From: Rugamonas aquatica
Lineage (GTDB): Bacteria > Pseudomonadota > Gammaproteobacteria > Burkholderiales > Burkholderiaceae_D
DNA: 64,000 nt
Direction: 5' to 3'
Assembly: GCF_009380215.1 (NCBI RefSeq)
Contig: NZ_WHUG01000002.1
Location: 248,001 to 312,000, forward strand
Shown: positions 8,713 to 20,925 of the stretch, piece by piece
Numbering within the stretch: position 1 is the stretch's first letter
Layout of the letters: the number at the start of each line of letters is the position of its first letter
Made by a program: the position numbers and the translations under genes
Notes under the pieces: model-generated
What the model saw: the letters and a program-made list of their open reading frames with translations, nothing else
What the model was told of the DNA's origin: nothing
Databases searched by the model: none

Positions 8713-10212
8713 ATGAAGCCAATCTGGATAGTAGACGACGACGAATCGATCCGCTGGGTACTGGAAAAAGCGCTGGCCCGGGAAAACCTGGCCACCAAGA
8801 GTTTTGCCAACGCGCGCGACGCCATCGCCGCGCTGGAGTTCGAGACGCCGCAAGTGCTGGTGTCCGACATCCGCATGCCGGGCGACTCCGGCCTCGACCT
8901 GCTGCAACTGGTGAAGTCGCGCTTCCCCGGCCTGCCGGTCATCATCATCACCGCCTTCTCCGACCTGGATTCCGCCGTCGCGGCCTTCCAGGGCGGCGCC
9001 TTCGAATACCTGGCCAAGCCGTTCGACATCGACAAGGCCGTCGAGCTGATCCGCCGCGCGCTGGACGAGAGCCTGCGCGAGACCAGCGTTGAATCGGGTC
9101 CGTCGGAAACCCCGGAAATCCTCGGCCAGGCGCCGGCGATGCAGGAAGTGTTCCGCGCCATCGGCCGCCTGTCGCAATCGAATGTGACGGTGCTGATCAC
9201 CGGCGAATCGGGCTCGGGCAAGGAGCTGGTGGCACGCGCGCTGCACAAGCACAGCCCGCGCGCATCGCAGCCCTTCATCGCGCTCAACACGGCGGCGATT
9301 CCGAAGGACTTGCTGGAATCCGAATTGTTCGGCCATGAACGCGGCGCCTTCACCGGCGCGCAGACCACGCGCCGCGGCCGCTTCGAGCAGGCCGAGAACG
9401 GCACGCTGTTCCTCGACGAGATCGGCGACATGCCCTTCGATTTGCAGACGCGTCTGCTGCGCGTGCTGTCGGACGGCCACTTCTACCGCGTCGGCGGCCA
9501 CCAGCCGCTCAAGGCCAATGTGCGCGTGATTACCGCCACCCACCAGAACCTCGAACAGCGCGTGCGCGAAGGCTTGTTCCGCGAGGACTTGTATCACCGC
9601 CTCAACGTGATCCGGCTGCGCCTGCCCAGTTTGAGGGAGCGGCGCGAGGACATCCCTATTTTGGTGCGCCACTTCCTGGTGCAGAGTGCCAAGCAGCTGG
9701 GCGTGGAAGCCAAGCGCATGAGCGACGCCACCTTGCAGTTCCTCAGCGGCCTGGATTTGCCGGGCAATGTGCGCCAGCTGGAAAACCTGTGCAACTGGAT
9801 CACGGTGATGGCGCCGGGGCAGACGGTGGAGGTCAAGGACTTGCCGCTGGAGCTGACGCAGGAGCAGGGCAGCGCTACCAACGCGCCGGCGCCGGCCGAG
9901 CATTACGCGCCGGTGCAGCACCACGGCACGGTGATGGCGATACCGGTGCCGGAAGCGGGTCATCATGCGACGGCCGGTTCGCCGGATGCGTGGTTGGGAT
10001 TGCTGGAGGCGCAGGCCGCCACCATGCTCAGCGGCGGCCAGCAGGAAGTGATGGCGGTGCTGGGCCGCCAGTTCGAATCGGCGCTGATACGCACGGCGCT
10101 CAAGCACACGCACGGCCGCAAGAACGACGCGGCGGTGCGCCTGGGCATAGGCCGCAACACCATCACCCGCAAGATCGCCGAACTCGGTATCGACGGCGCC
10201 AAGGACGATTGA
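8713..10212 (+). CDS. glnG: Nitrogen regulation response regulator NtrC (GlnG)
   Basis: Sigma-54-dependent activator of nitrogen-scavenging genes. The receiver domain spans about 1-120, with phospho-acceptor Asp52 in SDIRMPG, the acidic pair at 8-10 and Lys102. The AAA+ domain carries Walker A GESGSGKE (164-171), the sigma-54 contact loop GAFTGA (211-216) and Walker B LFLDEIGDM (232-240). The C-terminal Fis-type helix-turn-helix reads AAVRLGIGRNTITRKIAEL. The open frame begins at 8680, but the ATG at 8713 (MKPIWIVDDD) fits the family start. The linker near 385-430 is rich in A, P and H, longer than in E. coli. The likely target boxes lie at 5260-5343. Confidence 0.96.
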   Translation: MKPIWIVDDDESIRWVLEKALARENLATKSFANARDAIAALEFETPQVLVSDIRMPGDSGLDLLQLVKSRFPGLPVIIITAFSDLDSAVAAFQGGAFEYLAKPFDIDKAVELIRRALDESLRETSVESGPSETPEILGQAPAMQEVFRAIGRLSQSNVTVLITGESGSGKELVARALHKHSPRASQPFIALNTAAIPKDLLESELFGHERGAFTGAQTTRRGRFEQAENGTLFLDEIGDMPFDLQTRLLRVLSDGHFYRVGGHQPLKANVRVITATHQNLEQRVREGLFREDLYHRLNVIRLRLPSLRERREDIPILVRHFLVQSAKQLGVEAKRMSDATLQFLSGLDLPGNVRQLENLCNWITVMAPGQTVEVKDLPLELTQEQGSATNAPAPAEHYAPVQHHGTVMAIPVPEAGHHATAGSPDAWLGLLEAQAATMLSGGQQEVMAVLGRQFESALIRTALKHTHGRKNDAAVRLGIGRNTITRKIAELGIDGAKDD

Positions 10213-10240
10213 TCCCGGCGCCGGCGCCGGTTTGAGGTAA

Positions 10241-10274
10241 GCTCTTGGCTGATGAGGCCAAGGGCTTTTTTTTT
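10241..10274 (+). terminator. Terminator after ntrC
   Basis: CTTGGC (10244-10249) and GCCAAG (10257-10262) form a hairpin followed by GGC and nine T residues. It ends the DUF4124-ntrB-ntrC unit 11 bases before the corA start, so the corA transcript needs another promoter or read-through. Confidence 0.83.
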
Positions 10275-10285
10275 ATGGAAACAGT

Positions 10286-11254
10286 ATGTTGATTAATTGT
10301 GTGGCCTATCAGGACGGCCAGAAGCTGGCGGACATTCCGGTCGAGGAGATCAGCGACTACATCGAGAAGCCGGAAACCTTTGTCTGGGTCGCGCTGCGCG
10401 ACGCCCAGCCGGACGAGCTGTCCATCATGCAGCAGGAATTCGGCCTGCACGAGCTGGCGGTGGAGGATGCGCGGCGCGGCCACCAGCGGCCCAAGATCGA
10501 GGAGTATGGCGATTCGCTGTTCGTGGTGGTCAAGACCATCGAATGCCGCGACAACGATATCGCCATCGGCGAGGTCGACATCTTCGTCGGCGACAGCTAC
10601 GTGCTGTCGGCGCGCGACGGCGGCAGCCAGCAGGGTTTCCTCGGCGTGCGCGCGCGCGCCGAGAAGGAGCCGCACATGCTGCGCCTGGGCCCGGCCTTCG
10701 TGCTGTATGCGCTGATGGACGCGGTGGTGGACCGCTACTTCCCGGTGCTGGACATGCTGGAAACCGAGCTGGAAAAAATCGAAGAGCTGATCTTCAGCCA
10801 GGGCCGGCAGCGCGACAACATCCAGCGTCTGTATGAGCTCAAGCGCAAGGTGACGATCGTGCGCCACGTGGTGTCGCCGCTGATGGAAGCGGTGGGGCGC
10901 TTGCACGGCGGCCGCGTGCCGGCCATGTGCCAGGACACGCAGGAATACTTCCGCGACGTGCACGACCATTTGCACCGCATCAGTTCCGCGCTCGACACGA
11001 TACGCGACACCATCGCGACGGCGATCCAGGTCAACCTGTCGATGGTGGCGATCGAGGAGAGCGAAGTGAACAAGCGGTTGGCGGCATGGGCGGCGATCTT
11101 CGCGATCTGCACCGCGTTTGCCGGTGTGTGGGGGATGAACTTCAAGGTCATGCCGGAGCTGGAATGGAAGTACGGCTATCCGTTCGCGCTGTCGGTGATG
11201 GTGGGAGTGTGCCTGTACCTGCACCGGCGCTTCAAGAAGGCCGGCTGGCTGTAG
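10286..11254 (+). CDS. corA: Magnesium/cobalt transporter CorA
   Basis: Homopentameric inner-membrane channel for Mg2+ and Co2+ uptake. The large N-terminal cytoplasmic domain ends in a long helix (LYELKRKVTIVRHVVSPL). Two C-terminal membrane helices (near 262-285 and 296-313) enclose the signature YGMN-type loop, here GVWGMNFKVMPEL, which carries the invariant GMN filter. The basic tail HRRFKKAGWL matches family C-termini. Length of 322 residues is typical. The start lies right after the ntrC terminator T-run with only a weak ribosome binding site (GGAAACAGT). No Mg2+ riboswitch was seen, since the gap upstream is under 75 bases. Confidence 0.95.
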   Translation: MLINCVAYQDGQKLADIPVEEISDYIEKPETFVWVALRDAQPDELSIMQQEFGLHELAVEDARRGHQRPKIEEYGDSLFVVVKTIECRDNDIAIGEVDIFVGDSYVLSARDGGSQQGFLGVRARAEKEPHMLRLGPAFVLYALMDAVVDRYFPVLDMLETELEKIEELIFSQGRQRDNIQRLYELKRKVTIVRHVVSPLMEAVGRLHGGRVPAMCQDTQEYFRDVHDHLHRISSALDTIRDTIATAIQVNLSMVAIEESEVNKRLAAWAAIFAICTAFAGVWGMNFKVMPELEWKYGYPFALSVMVGVCLYLHRRFKKAGWL

Positions 11255-11256
11255 CA

Positions 11257-11310
11257 AAAAAAACGCCCGTGTGGCCATGCGACGATCTTGAGCGTCGCAT
11301 GCGCACACGG
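11257..11310. terminator. Bidirectional terminator between corA and TonB receptor 1
   Basis: An 18-base arm (11267-11284, CCGTGTGGCCATGCGACG) pairs with 11293-11310 (CGTCGCATGCGCACACGG) with only two mismatches around an 8-base loop. The A-run at 11256-11263 supplies the U-tract for the minus-strand receptor transcript; in the corA direction the T-richness is weak. Confidence 0.85.
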
Positions 11311-11335
11311 TGCGTCTTCATTTCAAAGCAAAGGC

Positions 11336-14101
<2,766 letters not shown>

Positions 14102-14190
14102 GCTTTGAACTCCTGGCGAGATATGACTTAATGCTTTGTCATTGAAAATTTCACAATGAATAATCTATCTATAAAATTATTCAGGCGGTC

Positions 14191-14219
14191 ATCAGACCAC
14201 TTGGGCTGAGCATGGTCAA
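14191..14219 (-). promoter_or_regulatory. Promoter of TonB receptor 1
   Basis: On the minus strand TTGACC (14214-14219) and TCTGAT (14191-14196) are 17 bases apart. The -10 TCTGATGA is nearly the same as that of receptor 7 (TCTGATGAA) and close to those of receptors 2 and 6. The rest of the AT-rich gap 14102-14379 holds no gene; the kinase gene on the plus strand must also start within it. Confidence 0.62.
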
Positions 14220-14382
14220 TTAGCGCTCTGTAACAACAATGAAATAAACAACACTTTTGGTGGTTATTTCAAAAAAAGACGACTTATTTACACAAAAATA
14301 CAAAGTTTTTGGTTGTTTATAGCTGGATCGTGCTAATGGCACGGCAAACATTCAACCATGTTCATGTGAGCTGAGGGGTATG

Positions 14383-15759
14383 ATGAGTGATGACAAGTTG
14401 TTGACCGAACAAGTGACACCACCCCCGTTGTTTGGCGCCGAGGGCGGCCGGGTGCTGGCCGAAGCGGCGCTGCGTTCGATCACGGCGTCGACCGCGCGGG
14501 CGCGCGGCGACGATTTCCTGCGCATCCTGGTGCACGACCTGGCGCTGGCGCTGGACGTGACCTATGTGATCGCCGGCCGGGTGATCGTCATGGCCGATGG
14601 GCAGGAAGGCATCCGCACGCTGGCCGTGTGGGGCGGCGCCGACTATCTGCCGAACATGGAGTACAGCCTGCTGCACACGCCCTGCCAGGATGTGACCGAC
14701 CAGAGCATGTGTTTCCACGCCTGCGGCATCCAGGCCGACTACCCCAAGGACACGCTGCTGGTCGATATGCGGGCGGAAAGCTATATCGGCATGCCGATGA
14801 TCGATACCGAGGGCCGCACGCTGGGCATCCTGTCGGCCATCGACACCAAGCCGATGTCGGAGGACAAGCGCTTGCTGGCCTTGTCGCTGCTGTCGATCTT
14901 TGCCGCGCGCGGCGCCGCCGAACTGCAGCACCAGGAGCGCGAGCAGATGCTGGAGCACAAGGTGCAGCAGCGCACCGAGGCCTTGCGGGCGGCGCAGACC
15001 ATCCTGATCGAGCAGGAAAAAATGGCGGCGCTGGGGGCGCTGGTGGCCGGCGTGGCGCACGAGGTCAACACGCCGATCGGGGTGGCGGTGACGGCGGCGT
15101 CGACCTTGAGCAGTTATGCGGCCGAGCTGGCCAAATGCGTGTCGGGCGAGCGCGTCAGCCGCTCCGAGCTGGTGGCGACGGCCCAGCGCATGCAGGAGGC
15201 GGCCTCGCTGGTCGAACGCAACCTGCTGCGCGCCGCCGACTTGATCGGCAACTTCAAGCAGCTGGCGGTGGACCAGGGCAGCCTGCATGTGACCACGCTG
15301 GCGCTGCTGGAGCACGCGCAGAGCGTGGTGTCGGCGCATGGCCCGGCCTTGCGCAAGAGCGGCATTTCGGTGGTGCTCGATATCGCGCCGGAGTTGCGGG
15401 TCCGGCTGGACCCGGGACGCTGGTCGCAGGTGCTGTCGAACCTGCTGATGAACAGCGCCAAGCACGCGTATCCGAACGGCGGCCCCGGCGTGGTGACGCT
15501 GGGGGCGTGCATGGCGGAGGTCGATGGCGTGCGCTGGCTGTTGCTGGAGTTCGCCGACGACGGTGTCGGCATGACGAAGGAAGTGCGGGAGCGCCTGTTC
15601 GAACCCTTCTTCACCACCAAGCGCGGGCAGGGCGGATCGGGGCTGGGCATGCACATCGTCTACACGATCATGCAGCAGATGGGCGGGCAGGCGGCGGTCG
15701 AGGCTTGCCAGAGCGGCAGCCGCATCAAGCTGCGGCTGCCGGCTCCGGAACAGGCTTAA
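14383..15759 (+). CDS. Sensor histidine kinase with GAF domain
   Basis: Soluble histidine kinase of about 458 residues. An N-terminal GAF domain (about 30-180) contains the subfamily motif HTPCQDVTDQSMCFHACGIQ and ESYIGMPMIDTEGRTLGIL. A coiled-coil linker (LEHKVQQRTEALRAAQ) leads to a HisKA helix with VAGVAHEVNTPIG, where His226 is the phosphorylation site. The ATPase shows LLMNSAKHA, FADDGVGM and GQGGSGLGMHIV. There is no membrane segment and no response regulator next door, so it is an orphan kinase whose signal and output are unknown. Two consecutive ATGs (14380, 14383) follow GAGGGG; the second has the better spacing. Its stop overlaps that of the convergent FAD gene. Confidence 0.87.
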   Translation: MSDDKLLTEQVTPPPLFGAEGGRVLAEAALRSITASTARARGDDFLRILVHDLALALDVTYVIAGRVIVMADGQEGIRTLAVWGGADYLPNMEYSLLHTPCQDVTDQSMCFHACGIQADYPKDTLLVDMRAESYIGMPMIDTEGRTLGILSAIDTKPMSEDKRLLALSLLSIFAARGAAELQHQEREQMLEHKVQQRTEALRAAQTILIEQEKMAALGALVAGVAHEVNTPIGVAVTAASTLSSYAAELAKCVSGERVSRSELVATAQRMQEAASLVERNLLRAADLIGNFKQLAVDQGSLHVTTLALLEHAQSVVSAHGPALRKSGISVVLDIAPELRVRLDPGRWSQVLSNLLMNSAKHAYPNGGPGVVTLGACMAEVDGVRWLLLEFADDGVGMTKEVRERLFEPFFTTKRGQGGSGLGMHIVYTIMQQMGGQAAVEACQSGSRIKLRLPAPEQA

Positions 15760-17402
15760 GGCTTGGGCTGCTGGTCGGCGGCCATCGACAGGGCCACGGC
15801 CTCGGCCACCTTGATGCCGTCGACGCCGGCCGACAGGATGCCGCCCGCATAGCCGGCGCCTTCGCCGGCCGGGAACAGGCCGCGCGTGTTCAGACTTTGC
15901 AGCGTGTCGTCGCGGCGCTTGATGCGGATCGGCGACGAGGTGCGCGTTTCCAGCCCGGTCAGCACGGCGTCGTGCTTGAAGTAGCCCTTGACCTGCTTGT
16001 CGAAGGCCGGGAAGGCTTCGCGCAGCGCGGTCACGGCGAACTCCGGCAGGATGGTCGCCAGGTCGGTCAGGTGCACGCCCGGCTTGTAGGACGGCACCAC
16101 GCTGCCGAACTCGGTCGAGGCGCGGCCGGCGACGAAGTCGCCCATCAGCTGGCCCGGCGCGTTGTAGGTGCCGCCGCCCAGTTCAAACGCCTTCTCTTCC
16201 AGGCGGCGCTGGAATTCGATGCCGGCCAGCGGGTGGCCCGGGTAGTCGACTTCCGGCGAAATATTGACCACGATGGCGCTGTTGGCGTTGCGTTCGTTGC
16301 GCGAGTACTGGCTCATGCCGTTGGTGACGACGCGGCCCGGCTCGGACGCGGCCGCCACCACCGTGCCGCCCGGGCACATGCAGAAGCTGTAGACCGCGCG
16401 GCCGTTGGAGGCGTGGTGCACCAGCTTGTAGTCGGCCGCGCCGAGGATAGGATGGCCGGCGTTCGGGCCGAAGCGGCAGGTGTCGATCAGCGACTGCGGG
16501 TGTTCGACGCGGAAGCCGATCGAGAACGGCTTGGCTTCGATGTAGACGCCGCGCTGGTGCAGCATCTCGAAGGTGTCGCGCGCGCTGTGGCCGACCGCCA
16601 GCACCACGTGGTTGGTGACGATTTTCTCGCCGCTCTCCAGCGTCAGGCCGCGCACCTGGCCGCCGTCCGGGCCTTGCTCGATCTCGATGTCGACCACCTT
16701 GTTTTCAAAGCGGTATTCGCCGCCCATCTGTTCGATGTTGGCGCGCATCTGCTCGACCATCTTCACCAGGCGGAAGGTGCCGATGTGCGGCTTGCTGACG
16801 TAAATGATTTCCTCCGGCGCGCCGGCCTTGACGAACTCGGTCAATACCTTGCGGCCGTAGTGCTTGGGATCCTTGATCTGGCTGTACAGCTTGCCGTCCG
16901 AGAAGGTGCCGGCGCCGCCTTCGCCGAACTGCACGTTCGATTCCGGGTTCAGCTCGCGCTTGCGCCAGAAGCCGAAGGTGTCAACGGTGCGCTCGCGCAC
17001 TTGCTTGCCGCGTTCGAGGATGATGGGACGCAGGCCCATCTGCGCCAGGATCAGCGCCGCGAACAGGCCGCAGGGGCCGGTGCCGATGACCACCGGGCGC
17101 GGGTTCTGGTCGTGGCCGGCCAGCTGCTCGCCGTGGGCGACGAATTTGTACGAGGTGTCGGGTGACGGCATCAGGTGGGTGTCGTGGTGCAGGCGTTTGA
17201 GCAGCGCTGCTTCGTCCTTGACGTCGACGTCGAGCGAGTAGATCAGCACGATCGCGGTTTTCTTGCGGGCGTCGTAGCTGCGTTTGAATACCGTGTAGCC
17301 GAGCAGGGCGTCGGCGGCGATGCCCAGGCGGGCCAGGATGGCGGCCGGCAGTTCGTCCTCGGTATGGTTAAGCGGGAGTTTTACTTCATTCAGTCGCAAC
17401 AT
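15756..17402 (-). CDS. FAD-dependent dehydrogenase (uncharacterised, COG2509-type)
   Basis: Predicted cytoplasmic flavoprotein of 548 residues. A family-typical N-terminal domain (about 1-95, LRLNEVKLPLNHTEDEL...) precedes the dinucleotide-binding fold PVVIGTGPCGLFAALILAQMG (GxGxxG at 107-112) with ERGKQVRERTVDTF after it. A glycine-rich stretch QFGEGGAGTFSDGKL and the late motif GLFPAGEGAGYAGGILSAGVDG complete the FAD site. CMCPGGTV is another conserved element of the family. The substrate and reaction are not established. It is convergent with the histidine kinase and its stop overlaps that gene's stop (TTAA). It is monocistronic as seen here. Confidence 0.86.
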   Translation of the reverse strand: MLRLNEVKLPLNHTEDELPAAILARLGIAADALLGYTVFKRSYDARKKTAIVLIYSLDVDVKDEAALLKRLHHDTHLMPSPDTSYKFVAHGEQLAGHDQNPRPVVIGTGPCGLFAALILAQMGLRPIILERGKQVRERTVDTFGFWRKRELNPESNVQFGEGGAGTFSDGKLYSQIKDPKHYGRKVLTEFVKAGAPEEIIYVSKPHIGTFRLVKMVEQMRANIEQMGGEYRFENKVVDIEIEQGPDGGQVRGLTLESGEKIVTNHVVLAVGHSARDTFEMLHQRGVYIEAKPFSIGFRVEHPQSLIDTCRFGPNAGHPILGAADYKLVHHASNGRAVYSFCMCPGGTVVAAASEPGRVVTNGMSQYSRNERNANSAIVVNISPEVDYPGHPLAGIEFQRRLEEKAFELGGGTYNAPGQLMGDFVAGRASTEFGSVVPSYKPGVHLTDLATILPEFAVTALREAFPAFDKQVKGYFKHDAVLTGLETRTSSPIRIKRRDDTLQSLNTRGLFPAGEGAGYAGGILSAGVDGIKVAEAVALSMAADQQPKP

Positions 17403-17500
17403 GGTAGATCGATCCGGAAAATTGCTGGGCCCCGTAGTTAGCGGGGAGGAGCGCGGGTGCGGCCCGCGAACCGCTATTTTACCGTAAGCGCCCGGGCAAA

Positions 17501-17526
17501 AAAAAACCGCCGGGGTGAGCCGGCGG
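17501..17526 (-). terminator. Terminator of TonB receptor 2
   Basis: On the minus strand, CCGCCGG / CCGGCGG (17507-17513 with 17520-17526) forms a stem followed by a run of nine U from the A-run at 17498-17506. A second hairpin (TCCCAGGCC-CGCA-GGCCTGGGA, about 17536-17557) lies between it and the stop codon. Confidence 0.86.
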
Positions 17527-17568
17527 CTTGGGATCGTCCCAGGCCCGCAGGCCTGGGAGGGGATCGGC

Positions 17569-20436
17569 TTAGAACTTGGCAGCAGCGGTCACGTAGAACG
17601 TGCGGCCCAGTGGGCTGTTGTAACGACCGTCGTAACCAACTTGGTTACCGCCACCGGAGGTGCGGTTGGAGAACGATGGATCTTTGTCCAGCAGGTTTTT
17701 GATACCAGCGGTGACCGTGTAGTTCTTGGTGATCTCCGCGCGGGTTTGCCAATCGTAGGTGTCATACGACTTAACGTCGCGTGCCATGCCCACGAAGGCG
17801 CCCAGGGTGCCGTCAGGATTGACTGCCTTGATGGAGCCATCGGCAGCAGTACGCACCTGGTCATGGTAGCCCGAACGGTAGTTCATGGTCAGGGTATGCG
17901 TGAACATGCCTGGAGTTTTCAGGCTGACAGCGATACGGCTGATCACGCGGGTCGTGACGTTGTTGAAGCTGTCGAAGCGACCCAGGCTGCTTTCCGTGGT
18001 GGTGATTTTGTTGCCGTTCGCATCAGCATCTGGCAGGTCAACTTCCGACTTCAGCATATAGGTACCGGTCCAGTTGACGGACAGGTTGCCATAGCCAGTT
18101 TTGGTGCGGAAGGAATGATCCCAGTCGATACCTTTGTAGCGCGCCGAACCGATATTGAAGCTAGGCAGGAAGGTCACCAGCTTGTTGGCGCCGATGCCGG
18201 CGTCATACACGGTCGAGAACAGCGAGTTGAAGGCGGCTGGATTGCTGAATACCAGGCCTTCTGGCAGTGCCGTGATCTGGTTGGTCATTTTGACGTTCCA
18301 CAGATCGAAGCCCAGCGACAGACCGGTCAGCGGATCCAGACGGATACCCAGGGTGTATTGCTTCGACTCTTCTGGTTTCAGGCCGGCTTCGCCTTTCAGG
18401 TTGTTACCACCCGAGGTCAGCGCGTACTGGGTATTGCCGGAGCAGTCTGCAGCGCGTGGATCCGGTGCTTTCACAGGGCAGTTGTATTTAGCCGAGGTAA
18501 CGCCAGCATCCGCGACCGGAGCAATCACGTCGTCCAGATTGGCAACCTTGAAGCCGGTGCCGTAGGAACCGCGCAGCAGCACGGTGTTGACCGGGCTGTA
18601 GCGGAACGACAGTTTATACGTTGCTTTCGACGCGTCGTTGCCTTGTTCGCCGGAACCGATCAGTTTCGAATCCAGATCGTAAATGCGGTCGCTGTGGATA
18701 GCGTCGTAGCTGTCGTAGCGCACCGAGGCGGTCACGTCCAGGTTCTTGATCACTGGGATCAGGAACTCGGCGAACGTACCCCAGCTCTTACGCGAGCCTT
18801 CGATCGGCAGTGCACCCGGGGCGCTACCGAACACGGTATCGGTCCAGTTCGGCTGTTGCGGGTTAGGGCCTTGGGTGATCGAGCTAGGCAGGGAGGCGTA
18901 CTTCTGCTTGGTCATATCGGCGCCGGCGCCGATTTGCAGTGGACCAGCTGGCAGTTGGTACAGTTCGCCCGAAGCGCGCACACTCAGGATGTCCAGTTTG
19001 GTCTTGGTTTCGGTGTCGAGCTCATGCAGGACAGCCGGTGCCAGCACGGCTGCTGCGCCGCCAGCTGGTGCGAACGGATCGAAGGCCAGGGTTTTGAACT
19101 TGTCCTTGCTCATGAAGCCGCCGGCATAGTTGGCGGTACGGGTGTTCTCCGAATGCACGTAGGATGCGGTGTAATCGAAGTCCTTGAAGCGGCCTTCAAC
19201 GCCGCCGGCGAAGTGGCGTGCCTCGGAAACATATTCTTCCGCGCGGCCACCAGCGTCGACGAAGCGCATATTCATCGTGGCCTTCTTCACGTCAGCCGGG
19301 TTCACGCCCAGCTGCGCCAGGTAAGGCGCCACATTGGCGGCATATTTAGCGTCGCCCAGCGGCAGCGCAATGGCTTGGGCTGGCGGCGCGAAGCGGCCGG
19401 TCTGGCTGAATTTGGACGCGACGGCTTCGGCGAAGACGGTGGTGTCGTCGTTGATCTTGGCGCGGCCGGACAGGAAGAGGCTGTCGCGCTTCGATTTAGG
19501 AATCAGTTGTACCGTGCCCGAATAGTCGAACCAGCACGATTTGTCGGAGTCGCTGCCGATATAGGCGGTGTTAGGTGCGCACTTGCCGTCTTTCATGTAA
19601 TTCGGCGAGAACGTCAGCGGGGTCTTGGTGGCATCCTTGAAGTTCAGCGTCACCGAAGCAGGCGTGGTGTTGATGGCCAGCTGGTACATCGAATATGGCT
19701 TGCCGCCTTCGGTGAAGCGCACCAGGCCGGTCTTGGCGAAATCGCGCTGCGAAGCGTTCAGTTCTTTTTGATCGTCGTGGCTATAGCTGGCCAGCACGTT
19801 GAAGCCGTCTTTTTCCAGATCGCCGAAGCCTTTGGACAGGGCGATATTGCCGCTGCGGCCGCCTTCTTTTTCCGGCGAGGTGTAGGTGCCTTCGGCGGTG
19901 AAGTCCTGGGCGTTTTTCTTCAGCACGAAGTTGATCACGCCGGCGATCGCGTCGGCGCCGTACAGGGCCGAGGCGCCGTCGGTCAGTACTTCGACACGTT
20001 CAACGGCTGCCAGAGGGATGCTGGCCAGGTTGACCGCGCTGCCCGCGGTGTACGGCGCCATGCGGCGGCCGTTCAACAGCACCAGGGTGTAGCTGGCGCC
20101 GACGCTGTGGATCGACGCGTTCTGTACGCCGCCGCCGCCGCCGTTGACCGAGTTCGCAGAGGTCATGTAGCCTTGCATTGCTGGCAATGCCTGGACCAGG
20201 TCTTCCACGTTCTTGGCGCCGCTCTTGGCGATGTCGGCGCTGCTGATGACCTGGACTGGCAACGCGCCTTCTTTGGCGATACGTTTAATCGACGAGCCGG
20301 TGATTTCTACTCGTTGAATGTTTTCGTTGCCGGCTTCTTGCGCCATGGCCGATTGTGCCGCCAGGCCCATGCCGATCGCTACACCACTCGAAAAGATCAG
20401 GCGTACCGAACGCGATAAAACTGTTTCTCTCATCAT
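17569..20436 (-). CDS. TonB-dependent receptor 2
   Basis: Outer-membrane TonB-dependent transporter of 955 residues. The signal peptide starts MMRETVLSRSVRLIF and ends SAMA before QEAGNENIQ. The plug (about 40-165) shows VEITGSSIKRIAKEGALPVQ, PAMQGYMTSANSVNGGGGG, YTLVLLNGRRMAPYTAG and GASALYGADAIAG. The barrel ends GRTFYVTAAAKF with the canonical terminal Phe. In plug type it groups with receptors 5 and 7 (EGALPVQ, SVNGGGGG). The ribosome binding site AGAGGAG is 8 bases from the first ATG. Promoter and a palindromic operator candidate lie at 20537-20618. The substrate is unknown; the plug type is not that of classic siderophore receptors, and sugars or peptides are plausible. Confidence 0.92.
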   Translation of the reverse strand: MMRETVLSRSVRLIFSSGVAIGMGLAAQSAMAQEAGNENIQRVEITGSSIKRIAKEGALPVQVISSADIAKSGAKNVEDLVQALPAMQGYMTSANSVNGGGGGVQNASIHSVGASYTLVLLNGRRMAPYTAGSAVNLASIPLAAVERVEVLTDGASALYGADAIAGVINFVLKKNAQDFTAEGTYTSPEKEGGRSGNIALSKGFGDLEKDGFNVLASYSHDDQKELNASQRDFAKTGLVRFTEGGKPYSMYQLAINTTPASVTLNFKDATKTPLTFSPNYMKDGKCAPNTAYIGSDSDKSCWFDYSGTVQLIPKSKRDSLFLSGRAKINDDTTVFAEAVASKFSQTGRFAPPAQAIALPLGDAKYAANVAPYLAQLGVNPADVKKATMNMRFVDAGGRAEEYVSEARHFAGGVEGRFKDFDYTASYVHSENTRTANYAGGFMSKDKFKTLAFDPFAPAGGAAAVLAPAVLHELDTETKTKLDILSVRASGELYQLPAGPLQIGAGADMTKQKYASLPSSITQGPNPQQPNWTDTVFGSAPGALPIEGSRKSWGTFAEFLIPVIKNLDVTASVRYDSYDAIHSDRIYDLDSKLIGSGEQGNDASKATYKLSFRYSPVNTVLLRGSYGTGFKVANLDDVIAPVADAGVTSAKYNCPVKAPDPRAADCSGNTQYALTSGGNNLKGEAGLKPEESKQYTLGIRLDPLTGLSLGFDLWNVKMTNQITALPEGLVFSNPAAFNSLFSTVYDAGIGANKLVTFLPSFNIGSARYKGIDWDHSFRTKTGYGNLSVNWTGTYMLKSEVDLPDADANGNKITTTESSLGRFDSFNNVTTRVISRIAVSLKTPGMFTHTLTMNYRSGYHDQVRTAADGSIKAVNPDGTLGAFVGMARDVKSYDTYDWQTRAEITKNYTVTAGIKNLLDKDPSFSNRTSGGGNQVGYDGRYNSPLGRTFYVTAAAKF

Positions 20437-20536
20437 TGCTCAAACTCCTCTGCGGGAAAATTATGTGTGCTTTTTACGCTTTATGGGCGGGTTACTGAGA
20501 TGTTCATTACGGATAGTAAAGAATTTCAGCCACCTT

Positions 20537-20566
20537 ATGAGACCATCACGCTGTATTTCCTGTCAA
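20537..20566 (-). promoter_or_regulatory. Promoter of TonB receptor 2
   Basis: On the minus strand TTGACA (20561-20566) is separated by 18 bases from TCTCAT (20537-20542). The arrangement TTGACA-N18-TCTNAT is repeated upstream of receptors 6 and 7. The leader to the start codon would be about 95 bases. Confidence 0.65.
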
Positions 20567-20585
20567 CATAGCAAATTGTTGCCAG

Positions 20586-20618
20586 CCAAACAGCTGTATT
20601 GAAAATACAACGGTTTGG
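20586..20618. promoter_or_regulatory. Palindromic operator candidate upstream of TonB receptor 2
   Basis: A 33-base imperfect palindrome with 13 of 16 positions paired has the core TGTATTGAAAATACA (20595-20609) and outer arms CCAAAC / GTTTGG. It is centred about 38 bases upstream of the -35 box. The core shares the TGTAnTnnnAnTACA skeleton of HexR-type sites seen before glk, but with changed inner bases. The remaining gap 20619-20925, which is AT-rich past 20740, shows no gene or clear element. Confidence 0.5.
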
Positions 20619-20925
20619 TGGGGTGGCAGAGGTGTTTTGAACGTAAATGTCGCTTGACGGAACGGATGGATGAGGCCCGAAACAAGCCGTAGCAGAGGGA
20701 ATTCAGGGACTGCAGCAGGGCCATGCAGAATGCAAGTATTTTATTTGAAATATAAACTCAGGTAATATCAAAATCATATTAAAATGTGATGCGAAAAAAC
20801 CACATCCATTCTTCGGCCCCTGCGTAATCCCGCCAGAGTTAATTCAAACCGGGCCGATATCTTTGCCTGCCGGGCATGAATATCATTTTATAAACAAAAT
20901 TAAATGACTTAACGGCACGTCCGTA

